A stretch of 64,000 bases of DNA from Cricetomys ansorgei (lineage: Eukaryota > Chordata > Mammalia > Rodentia > Nesomyidae): NCBI GenBank assembly GCA_026225945.1, contig JAMJFZ010001222.1, positions 1,441,501-1,505,500 of the forward strand, given 5' to 3'. Positions 1 to 8,180 of the stretch are shown in pieces. Within the stretch, counting starts at the first letter, position 1. Every line of letters begins with the position of its first letter. The notes under the pieces were generated by a model that searched no databases, was not told where the DNA came from, and saw nothing but the letters and a program-made list of their open reading frames with translations. The translations under genes and the position numbers were made by a program.

Positions 1-240
1 TAGTGACAGTAACATTCCCAATTGGCTTCCTCTGTGCTGTGTACCATAGATGTCTAAGAGACTCAAAAATCCCAGGAAAGGTATTGTGGGAGATTTTAGT
101 TATGAATAATGTTCCAGTAGGCTGTCCTTGAAGCAAGTAAAGGATTCACTTCCTACCAGTAAACAAAGGAGTGGCTATAAGGCTCTCCACAAGAATGGGA
201 CATTCCTTAGCCTTAAGGCAGATGAAGGCTAAATTCCATT

Positions 241-480
241 CATTTGTAGATTGGAAGGCTGGGTGGAGAGAGAGGGGATTTGGAATAAAAAAGAACTAGG
301 GCAAGGGCAGAAAGGGAAACAGACAGACAGACAGAAGAAGCTAGCGAGCAGGAGGAGAACTAAGAGGAGAGCATGGGGTGAGGAAGCCTTGGAGTGAGCT
401 CTCTGCCTAGCTGCCCGGGCATAGAATTCCCTGAGATTTGACATGGTTTGTGATTAATAAAGAACATTGGAAAATTCAAT
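241..480 (+). repeat. LTR-like remnant (unassigned)
   Basis: The stretch has a polypurine-rich run with a short ACAG tract near 319-334 and an AATAAA signal at 456-461, followed by an LTR-end-like segment. This resembles the R/U5 side of a rodent LTR, but I do not recognise a family and see no paired copy. The antisense 71-codon frame across it is leucine-rich only because of the polypurine bias. Confidence 0.25.
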
Positions 481-581
481 GCTGGACTCTCATTAAGCGT
501 ATGAAAGATACATCAACAGAAAGGACATTAAATGATGAAATTCTGGTCCTGGTTCTGCCACCCACAACCATGTTACCTGAG

Positions 582-997
582 TGTGCTGGCTAGATGTCAG
601 TCACTGGTGAGGGAGGAGCTCAATTGAGAAGATGCCTCTGTAAGAGTAGGCTACCGGCAAGCCTGGAGGGCATTTTCTTAATCAGTGATTGATGGGGGAG
701 GGGGGGAGGGGGGAGGGGGGAGGGTCCCGCCCATTGTGGGTGGTGCCATTCCTGGGCTGGTGGTCCTGGGTTCTATAAGAAAGCAGCTGAGCAAGCCATG
801 GGGAGCAAGCCAGTAAGCAGCACCCCGCCATGGCCTCTGCATCAGCTCCTGCCTCCAAGTTGCTGCCCTGTTTGAATTCCTGTCCTGACTTCCTTCAATG
901 ATGAACAGTGATGTAGAAGCATAAGCAAAATAAACCATTTCCCCTCCAAGTTGCTTTGGTCATGGTGTTTCATCACAGCAACAGAACCTCCAAGACA
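582..997 (+). mobile_element. ERVL-MaLR solo LTR (MT/ORR1-like)
   Basis: The sequence follows the abundant rodent MaLR LTR closely. It starts TGTGCTGG, has the characteristic internal CATTTTCTTAATCAGTGATT, a TATA-like TCTATAAGA near 772-780, an AATAAA at 929-934 and an end near CCAAGACA. A G-rich (GGGGGGA)n expansion sits at about 693-722. No internal retroviral genes are present, so it is a solo LTR. The exact subfamily is uncertain. No convincing 5-bp target duplication is visible. Confidence 0.8.
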
Positions 998-1200
998 TTC
1001 AGCAAATCATTTCAACTTCCGCAGGAGTCAGTTTCCCCATCTGCAGAGCCTACCCCATGACCGTTACTGTCATGAGGTGATGATGAGCTACAAATGGAGC
1101 ACACACTTTACAGACCACCAGACTTATACCCAAGCCCTGGATGCTGCTTTCAGGGAGGCTGTTGCTGAACGACAATATGTTCTCTCCAGAAGGGCAACTG

Positions 1201-1410
1201 GGGCAGAGACGGGAGGAGAATGAAGTTGAGGGTGGGACAGAGATGGAGATGGGGTGAAGGAGGAAGAGGAGGCAATGTGAGAGGGTGAGGAGATGGGGAT
1301 GGAGGATAGAGGGGTGGAGATGACAATGGAGAAGATGGGGACAGAAATGCAGATGAGGGTAGAGAAGACGGGGTCGGAAGGAGGGTCAGGGAGATGGAGA
1401 TGGACAGAGC
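1201..1410 (+). repeat. Diverged purine-rich minisatellite (GAGATGGGG-like)
   Basis: About 200 bp is almost wholly G and A, built from diverged units resembling GAGATGGGG and GATGGAGA. The open frames on both strands here (polar on +, Ser/Pro-rich on -) are by-products of the bias and not genes. Confidence 0.6.
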
Positions 1411-1641
1411 CGGTGTGCCGCCAGCGTCTGTTTTGGAGGAGGTGGCGCCCCCCACTCAGACGGCAAGCCTGGAACATGCTCAGCGGGGTTCAGTCTCTCC
1501 AGTTTTGGTTCCAAAGAGGTGAAATGGAAGAGGCACCACGCGGCCACGTGGCTATGTTCCTTTCATGGCTCCTGACAAAAGCCCTTACAAAAGCAGCCTA
1601 ACGGGAGGGTTCGCCTCAGCTCACGGTCTGGGCATGGCGGG

Positions 1642-1843
1642 CGGCAGGACCGTGAGGCCAGGCCACTGGCCACCTCGCATCTGCAGTTGGGAAGCAGAGA
1701 GAGGTGAGCGCTCACGCTCAGCTCACTTTCCTTTCTTTATTTAGTCTGGGGTTGGTGTCACCCACCTCTAGGATGGGCTTCCCACCTCAGTTCACCTGAT
1801 CTAGACAGCTCCACAGGAACGTCCTGAGCTTACCTGCTTGGTG
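1642..1843 (-). mobile_element. MaLR-type LTR fragment, antisense
   Basis: The segment reads as the reverse complement of the 5' half of a MaLR LTR: CCCACCTCAGTTCACCTGAT followed by the CTAGA block and the CCACAGGAA block match the consensus-like order. The polyadenylation half is missing. It is older and more diverged than the LTR at 582-997. Confidence 0.55.
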
Positions 1844-2013
1844 ACTCAAGAGCCTGCCGCGGTGACACAATTAATCTTCACAGTGGCCCAGACAGATTAT
1901 CTGCCTGATACCCAGAGGGAGCTGGAGGATTTTTTTTTTTACCAGTCTGAGGGAGACAAGGAAGGGAAGAGACTGAAACACACCCATGTAATGGAGGGAA
2001 TCTGTCCCCTTGG

Positions 2014-2014
<1 letters not shown>

Positions 2015-2049
<35 letters not shown>
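2015..2049 (+). repeat. (TG)n microsatellite
   Basis: Seventeen uninterrupted TG dinucleotides. The frames that cross it are repeat translations. Confidence 0.95.
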
Positions 2050-2054
<5 letters not shown>

Positions 2055-2401
2055 TGATGTTGCTGTCTCCAGGATGGGCCCTGATGGACCACTTCCTGCC
2101 CACAGCACTGTTGGCCCTCCTGGTGTTTAAGGAAGAATGTTTTTAAAGAGGGCTACTGGGATAGCTTAAGCTTTAATTGCTGTGTTTATGCTGCCCTGAG
2201 CTAAGAGTCCAGGCCTCCTCCCTGAGGCCTGGCTGTGCCCAGGGCCGACTCTACCTCTGGAGGCACACACACATCTTTCCTGACTGCTGCGCACCCCGCG
2301 GTTTAGCACAATTAGGTTCTTCACGGTAGAAGCATCTGTTAACTATAGAATTCAAACCAAAGGAGGTTTTACAATGGTGAGCGTTCTGCTCATGGAGAAA
2401 A

Positions 2402-2476
2402 GGCCAGCCCTCTGTGAGGACATGCGGCCTGTAATCTGGAGGCCAGCCCTCTGTGAGGATAGTGGCCTGTATCTGA
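2402..2476 (+). repeat. Two-copy tandem duplication, unit about 38 bp
   Basis: The unit beginning GGCCAGCCCTCTGTGAGGA occurs at 2402 and again at 2441. The second copy has small deletions (GTAATCTGGA becomes GTATCTGA). A decayed third start (GGGCCATGTCATAGTGAGGA) follows at about 2477. Confidence 0.75.
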
Positions 2477-2604
2477 GGGCCATGTCATAGTGAGGAGCAC
2501 AGAGCCTTCAGACATAGCTGTGGTCTTGGGGCTTCAGTTCCTTCGAGTTAATTAGAGCTAATGTGTGCAAATCACCTATGTATATATTGACCCTGTGAGT
2601 CAAT

Positions 2605-2662
2605 GTGTCTTTATTGAGGGCCATTTTGTGCCAGTATTAGAGCCAGCAGTTAGAACTTAAGC
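2605..2662 (-). mobile_element. L2 3'-end fragment, antisense
   Basis: TTTATTGAGGGCCATTTTGTGCCAG resembles the reverse complement of the L2 tail (tttattgag.gcc..tatgtgccag). It is short and old. Confidence 0.35.
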
Positions 2663-2709
2663 ATTTTTTTTTAAGAGTTTAAGACTTGAAGAAGAAAAGA
2701 AAGGGGATG

Positions 2710-2895
2710 ACTAGACAGCCCGCTTGGCTGTGCAGCCTGACCCAGGCTACCACACACGAAGCTTCCATTTTCTTATCTGATATGTGGAGGTGGCAATTAT
2801 ATCCTATCTTGTGTTATTGTGAAGATCAAAGCAGATGTGCATGAGAAGCCTTAGAGCCTGCTACATAGTAGGAGCTTGGTAAGATTAGTTCTCCT
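2710..2895 (+). mobile_element. MIR SINE, sense
   Basis: The order matches MIR: a TCCATTTTCTTATCTG core, then a short A/T-rich part, GTTATTGTGAAGATCAAA, and the tail GCCTGCTACATAGTAGGAGC. The tRNA-like head is too decayed to score. Confidence 0.6.
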
Positions 2896-3754
2896 TATGA
2901 GCACAGTAGAATTTCTCAATCAGCCCCTGATTACAGACCTCGTCATCAAGGACATAGGTATGAGTCCAAAGTCAATTTGTCCTCTTTAGCTACTTTCGAC
3001 CCAGGATTCTGTTTCTCAGGTTTACAAACACCCATCAGTACAGTGTAAGGATGTTGATCTCTTTAGTCTGCACCTTAAAAATCTAATTTCTCTTGAACAA
3101 GTGATATGGTGGCCCAAGAGCCCAGAGCCAAGTTTAAAGCCTGCCTTTACTTGCTGAGTGCAAGGGTGAAACACCCTAATGTTCAGGAGAGATAGTGGTG
3201 GACCCAGGGAAAACAGCAAATCATAATCAAGTCAGTGTACCCCACTGGCTGCATGGGGGGTGAGCCCTGCCCAGAATTTGGTGACCCAGTATTTTCTGGC
3301 CAAGACAAGGGAAGCCAAGGAGTTAACAAGGTCAGCAGAAGCTGGCACAGCTGGGGATCATTAGCTCCTAATAAGAGGGCCAGCAGGAAGGAGGAAGCCT
3401 CCCAGCTGTGAGGAGGAGTCCTGCCCAGGGTGTCTTCATTTTCGTTTGTTCTGATGGTAGCTTTACTCTCCAGGGGGAGTTCTTAGTTTGCGTTTGGTTT
3501 GTGAGCCCTGGTGCTGGTGGCTCCCGCAGTCAATGGCTTGCCACTTGTGGGACAGCATTGCTATTGATGTTGGGCCAGGGCGGTTAGAAAAGGGGATCTT
3601 CCCAATGGGTACTCTGTGGTGTGGTTTGGCCACACTGAGCTGTATCTCACAAGCACAGTCAGGGCTGACACAGTTACCCACAGGGTGGGGCTCAAGGGCG
3701 CAGTGCTTTTCTCAGGCACTACCCCTTCGCCTACAGGCTCCATTTTTCCCCCTT
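2896..3754. other. No gene or repeat recognised
   Basis: Unique sequence. Two CAGCTG E-boxes and a palindromic ATTAGCTCCTAAT lie in 3345-3410, which is suggestive but not sufficient to call a regulatory element. The frames up to 97 codons have no recognisable domain. Confidence 0.4.
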
Positions 3755-3950
3755 AGTTACATTTTAAATATATTTTTTTAAAATTTCATACAATTTATTT
3801 TTGTCATATTCCATTCCCTCCCCCAAGTCGTCTTAGGTCCTCCCCCCACCTCCCTACCCACACAACTCATGTCTTTCTTTCAAGAAAACAAACAACAAAC
3901 AATAACAACAACAAAAAACTAAAGCTAATTAGACAAAAGTCATCAAACCG

Positions 3951-3965
3951 CCACCACCACCACCA
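3951..3965 (+). repeat. (CCA)n tract
   Basis: Five CCA/CAC units immediately precede the CA array and probably arose with it by slippage. Confidence 0.85.
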
Positions 3966-3969
3966 TGAC

Positions 3970-3987
3970 CACACACACACACACACA

Positions 3988-4048
<61 letters not shown>

Positions 4049-4134
4049 ACACACACATACACACACACATACACACACACATACACACACACACATACAC
4101 ACACACACATACACACACACATACACACACACAC

Positions 4135-4186
<52 letters not shown>

Positions 4187-4637
4187 ACACACATACACAC
4201 ACACACATACACACACACATACACACACACACACACACATACACACACACATACACACACACATACACACACACACATACACACACACATACACACACAC
4301 ACATTACACATACACATACACACACACACACATACACACACACACACACACATACACACACACATACACACACACACATACACACACACATACACACACA
4401 CACACATACACACACACACACATACACACACACACACACACACACATACACACACACACACACATACACACACATACACACACACATACACACACACACA
4501 TACACACACATACACACACACACATAGCACACATACACACACATACCACACACACATACACACACACATACACATGTCACACACATACAACACAGCACAT
4601 ACACACACACACTATACACACACACACACACACACAT

Positions 4638-4670
<33 letters not shown>
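3970..4670 (+). repeat. Long compound (CA)n/(CACATA)n array
   Basis: About 700 bp of nearly pure alternating CA is interrupted by TA steps. Measured from T positions 4044 to 4304, most spacings are 12 or 14 bp, with outliers of 6, 18, 20 and 36. The array decays to the right (TAGCAC, TACCAC, ATGTCAC, TACAACACAGCAC near 4527-4600) before a clean stretch resumes. The long (VC)n- and (TH)n-type open frames on both strands are translations of the repeat and not proteins. Alternating purine-pyrimidine DNA of this length is a classic Z-DNA former. Confidence 0.97.
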
Positions 4671-4945
4671 TCGTCTGTTTCATGTTGGCTAACTACTGAG
4701 CATAGCACCTGCCCTGGAGTGTGGTCGATATACCCTGTACCACTCCATTGGAGAAAAACCAAATTTCCTTTTCCCTGAGGCTCCAATTGCACGTAGCTTC
4801 TTGATCAAGGGTTAGACCTTGTGGGCATTTCCTCTCTGTGCTGGGATTTATCTGGCTGGAATCTGTGCAGATCTGTGTGTGCTGTCACTGTCTACACCAG
4901 GGGCCTGCTGTGACTTAGATTGTCTCAGACTTTGTTCTGGGTGCT

Positions 4946-5019
4946 ACAGTACCACTCCTAACCCCAGCTACTCAGGAGGCTGAGGCAGGATGGTCACAAG
5001 TTCAAGACAAGTCAAGGAA
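4946..5019 (+). mobile_element. B1-like SINE fragment
   Basis: CCCCAGCTACTCAGGAGGCT followed by GAGGCAGGATGGTCACAAGTTCAAG is the internal part of a 7SL-derived SINE. Both ends are missing. Confidence 0.5.
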
Positions 5020-5226
5020 AGGTAGTTAGGATCAGCTGGAAGGCTCCAGAGAGCAGAGAAATGGGGAAACAAGGTACCAGGGCAGGGAGTGGGTAGTACC
5101 CCCAAAGTCTCTGGCCCCCACAGCACCACTCGGGCAGTCAGAGCTGCAAGGAAGGAGAAAAGGGAAGGGAGAGGGAGCCGAGGCCTAAAGTCTTTCTTTG
5201 AAGCACCATTAAACAGCTTAAACAGC

Positions 5227-5240
5227 GCAGCTCTTCCAGC
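5227..5240 (+). repeat. 14-bp direct repeat, left copy
   Basis: GCAGCTCTTCCAGC immediately precedes inverted-repeat arm A. The identical 14-mer recurs at 5381-5394, overlapping the end of the arm. Confidence 0.9.
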
Positions 5241-5389
5241 GGGAACGTAGTTAACTTCTGGCCACTCACCGCTCCCTAGCCCCTTCCACATAGATAAGCC
5301 CGTCCGCCTTCCTCACCGGACAATGGGGCATGTGTCCCGCGGGACCCGGCTCTATGTCATTTCTCCTTTGCTGTGTGTTTGCAGCTCTT
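5241..5389 (+). repeat. Inverted duplication, arm A
   Basis: These 149 bp are the reverse complement of 6238-6386. I aligned them base by base: no gaps and 10 mismatches (6 transitions, 4 transversions), about 93% identity. The arm begins GGGAACGTAGTTAACTTCTG and ends TTTGCAGCTCTT. It is flanked by the 14-bp direct repeats, which suggests that this copy is the inserted one. It matches no repeat family I know. Confidence 0.93.
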
Positions 5390-5394
5390 CCAGC
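5381..5394 (+). repeat. 14-bp direct repeat, right copy
   Basis: This is an exact copy of 5227-5240. Its first 9 bases (GCAGCTCTT) are shared with arm B, so the junction could be a target-site duplication or microhomology used in template switching. Confidence 0.9.
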
Positions 5395-5573
5395 CTGGCC
5401 CCTTTCGCTCAGCCCTGGCTCCGAGCCCCTCAGCAACTCCCTAAGCTGTGTGATACGCTGGGCCCTTGCTGTCCCCGATGCAGGCAGCTCTAGGAGGAAC
5501 CCAAGCTGAGGTGTAACTTAATGAACCCGAAGAGGCGTCTCCAGGAAGGAGATTTGGGACACAGCTCTGCCCA

Positions 5574-6167
5574 TTAGGCAACTGGCAGACATGGATAGGC
5601 TCTTACAAAGCCATGGCAAGAAGAGCCCAGACCCCCAGGCCCTCTGACAGCTCCCAAGGGGCAGTGAACACGAGGGATGTAGGTGCACAGGACATTTGTC
5701 CTCACACAACCAGGAACTGGAGTGGCCTCGACCCAGGTCCAGCGGCAATTCTGTGTGGACTCACAAGTGAGCATGGAACCCTGGATCAGTTTCTCCACTG
5801 AGCTCAGCCGGCTCACTCCGCGACATAGCTTTGTGCCCTCTCTCATGGAGCTGCAGATGCTGTAAAGTGCATCTGCCAGGGACCATGTGTTGGGCAGTGG
5901 AGGAGAGGAGGATGGAGTGAAGTCCCAAGAGGCCATGCCAAGTGCCAATGCTTCAGCTCCACGGGAGTAGCAGCCTTCGCCGGGTCGGGCGCAGAGATGA
6001 TAAAGCCGTCCTCTGTCCCGCGGCTGATGTTGACAGTGTGTGCAGAAAATGTCCGCCATAGTGTTCTTCTCCCCAGATGTTCCTGGTCTGGAGTTTGCCC
6101 TGCCCGCCTCCTTGTTTAACTGTAGATAAGAAACACACTGAACTCTGGGATGCTGCAGCTTCTCCAT
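5574..6167 (-). other. 197-codon open frame in the inverted-repeat spacer, probably chance
   Basis: This is the longest frame in the window not made of simple repeat. It lies entirely in the loop between the inverted arms. An internal methionine has a favourable context (ACTATGGCGGAC on the minus strand), followed by Cys-rich patches (CTHCQHQP, CARPGEGC). I recognise no domain, signal peptide or membrane segment, and no splice structure or nearby AATAAA supports it. A frame of this length is expected about once by chance in a window of this size. I list it because of its setting. Confidence 0.12.
5962..6022. promoter_or_regulatory. Short CpG cluster in the spacer
   Basis: Eight CpG dinucleotides fall in 61 bp, against a CpG-poor background in most of the window. 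The cluster includes CCGGGTCGGGCGC and CCCGCGG. It is too short for a CpG island, and I see no TATA or initiator arrangement. It could be a small regulatory site or recently unmethylated DNA. Confidence 0.3.
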
Positions 6168-6237
6168 CAGAGCGCCCAGTGTCCCGGATCTGTTTGTCTT
6201 TTCTTCATTTACTGACTGCCTCTGTTAACTCAATCCC

Positions 6238-6386
6238 AAGAGCTGCAAACACACAGCCAAGGAGAAACGACACAGAGCCGGGTCCCGCAGGACACATGCC
6301 CCATTGTCCAGTGAGGAAGGCGGACGGGCATATCTACGTGGAAGAGGCTAGGGAGGGGAGAGTGGCCAGAAGTTAACTACGTTCCC
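6238..6386 (-). repeat. Inverted duplication, arm B
   Basis: This arm is the reverse complement of 5241-5389 with 10 substitutions and no indels. It has no flanking direct repeats, so it is more likely the donor. A transcript crossing both arms could fold into a long near-perfect duplex with an 848-nt loop. Confidence 0.93.
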
Positions 6387-7750
6387 TTCCCATTTCGAAC
6401 GCACATCAATTTGTATGGTGAGTTGTTCCCATGTCAGAATCTCCTCGGAGGTTGGCTTCTCTCCACACGAGAGAATGATAATATCTGAGTGGGTCAGGGC
6501 CAGTTAGACACTGAGTCCACCTGCAAGAGCTTTTGCTTCCATGTGTCCATTTGTTGGAATCTGTCCTGGTGCTCAGTGCTCAAGGGGCCCAGCTGGGTCC
6601 AGGACTATGACACACGCTGCTGTCTTCCCAGAGACTTGCCTCAGCTGTGACCAGAGCTCAGCATTCACAGCTATGCCAGCCCTGGAGGACCACTCAGTAG
6701 GGCCCAGAACTCCTGGGTGTTGGTTTATTCCAGGATCAGGGTGAAGATGCCAAGTGGGGACCGAGGGGGCGGCCTCTCCCTCCCCCTCCCCCGGGGTTTG
6801 TTTCTCAGTAGCAGAGGCCTGCTTGCTTCTCTGCTTCTTGGTCTCTGAATGCAGAGGCCCTGTAGGTCTTTTCCTCACCAATCCATAAGCAAAAGGAGAC
6901 AAATCTCACAGTCAGGCTCCAGCAGGAATCCTGGGCCCTTGCTACTTTTGGAACTTAAAATTGAACCTGTGGTTTGTTCTCTCCGTACTTAATTAGACTC
7001 TAGTCTTCTTCCCACCCACCAGGAAAGACCCGCCAGTGGTTTGGAAGCAGATGCCATGTTCCAAGTAGGAGAGCTAATCTGGGAGTATTTCCATATGGTG
7101 TGCTGTAGAGGACAAGATGGCTCGGGTTGGGCCAGTTTAGGGCAGGTCAGTTGGAAGAGGAAGGGAGCAGGCAATTTTCAGACCGTCCTTGCTGGTCTGA
7201 GCTGCAGCGTATACCAGGGAAGGAGCTGGAGAAGGTTCCACAGTGGGGCTGGAACGGGCCTGGGGAACCAACACCCTCGCAGTCTGGCTCGGGTGAGCCT
7301 GTCCTCACATGGGGCTGGGAGAGGGCAAGCGAGAGCCACATGCGGTGGGTGTTCAAAGCTGGTTGAGTCGGGGAAGAGTAGGCTCACTCTATCTGCCTGT
7401 GGTAATTTCTGGGCTAACTTCAGGTCTCCTAACTTAAACCACTGTCGTGCATATTGTATTTAGGTCTGGACAGGACTTGGAAGATCCTTTAATGAGAGTT
7501 TAAGGACAGTGAAAAGAAAGGATCGCTCAAAATCGCACAGCCAATGAAGCCTGGAGTTGGGCTGGAGCCTTTTGACACATAAGATGGCTACTTGTTATGT
7601 CTCTTCTTGGCCTTCATGCTGGCCCCAGGCTTTGCCCCAGAGTGAAGATAAGCCGTGGCACATATATGTGCTTGGGTGACATAATACGTTCACTTCACAA
7701 TATGAGCTAAATGCTTGTTTTTATTATTTTACTGAACAGAAGATTTAATG
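6387..7750. other. No gene or clear repeat recognised
   Basis: Unique sequence with a short C-rich stretch near 6775-6795. The overlapping frames on both strands at 7041-7463 (up to 140 codons) reflect local G richness. I see no domain or splice pattern in them. Confidence 0.4.
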
Positions 7751-7918
7751 AGAAGGAGGAGGCCTTTGTGCTCCAAGGAGGAGGAAGAGGAGGAGAAGGA
7801 GGAGGAGGAGGAAGAGGAGGAGGAGGAGGAGGAAGGGAAGGAGGCCTCTGTGCTCCAAGGAGGAGGAGGAGGAGGAAGAGGAGGAGGAGAAGGAGGCGTC
7901 TGTGCTCCAAGGAGGAGC
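7751..7918 (+). repeat. GGA minisatellite with three embedded 20-bp units
   Basis: A GGA/GAA tract is punctuated three times by GGAGGC(C/G)T(T/C)TGTGCTCCAA, at about 7757, 7840 and 7892. The structure is therefore a VNTR with a composite unit of variable length and not a plain trinucleotide run. The Arg/Gly/Glu and Ser/Pro/Leu frames over it are artefacts. Confidence 0.9.
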
Positions 7919-8094
7919 ACTGCTGACTTTAGGGGTTGTTGAAGGTTTCCTGCAGGTACTGCCCTGGTGAGGAAGCAGGCCACGCACCACACGCACGAGG
8001 AGACAAGAATGAAAACTCGGGCCAGTGCCATCTTTACAGGCACTGGGTCAAGACCTCCAGGGGTTTATTTTCCTCACATATGTAGTAGAACTTG

Positions 8095-8107
8095 TGACCT
8101 GTGACCT
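8095..8107 (-). promoter_or_regulatory. Perfect DR1 nuclear-receptor motif, copy 1
   Basis: TGACCTGTGACCT reads AGGTCA-C-AGGTCA on the minus strand, the ideal direct repeat with 1-bp spacing bound by RXR heterodimers (for example PPAR), HNF4 and COUP-TF. The motif is directly visible; occupancy is inference. Confidence 0.55.
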
Positions 8108-8143
8108 TTACAATAAGAATGAATTCTATTGGAGTAGAACTTG

Positions 8144-8156
8144 TGACCTGTGACCT
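8144..8156 (-). promoter_or_regulatory. Perfect DR1 nuclear-receptor motif, copy 2
   Basis: The same 13-mer is unmutated in the second tandem unit, 49 bp from the first, although other positions of the unit have changed. Two sites at this spacing could bind cooperatively. Confidence 0.55.
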
Positions 8157-8180
8157 TTCAATACAAATGAGTTCTATTGG

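Larger units (their letters stand above)
3755..4895 (-). mobile_element. L1 (Lx-type) 3' UTR, antisense, split by a CA array
   Basis: On the plus strand, 3755-3945 is the antisense pyrimidine-rich part of a rodent L1 3' UTR followed by an A/C-rich stretch. After the CA array, 4671-4895 continues the same 3' UTR: TGTTGGCTAACTACT, CCTGCCCTGGAGTGTGGT, ACTCCATTGGAGAAAAACC and the CTGTGCAGATC block. The two halves are collinear with one L1 3' UTR. The array therefore lies inside the element. No ORF2 sequence remains here. Confidence 0.8.
8084..8180 (+). repeat. Two-copy 48/49-bp tandem repeat
   Basis: Copy 1 (8084-8132) and copy 2 (8133-8180) both start AGTAGAACTTGTGACCTGTG and end TTCTATTGG. They differ by a few substitutions and a 1-bp indel. 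Each carries one perfect DR1 element. Confidence 0.92.

Noticed and set aside
229..444. 71-codon antisense frame with a hydrophobic stretch resembling a signal peptide
   Set aside because: The leucine run comes from an antisense polypurine tract in an LTR-like remnant.
3867..4699. Open frames of up to 266 codons on both strands, rich in Cys-Val or His-Thr
   Set aside because: They are translations of the CA/CATA array and disappear outside it.
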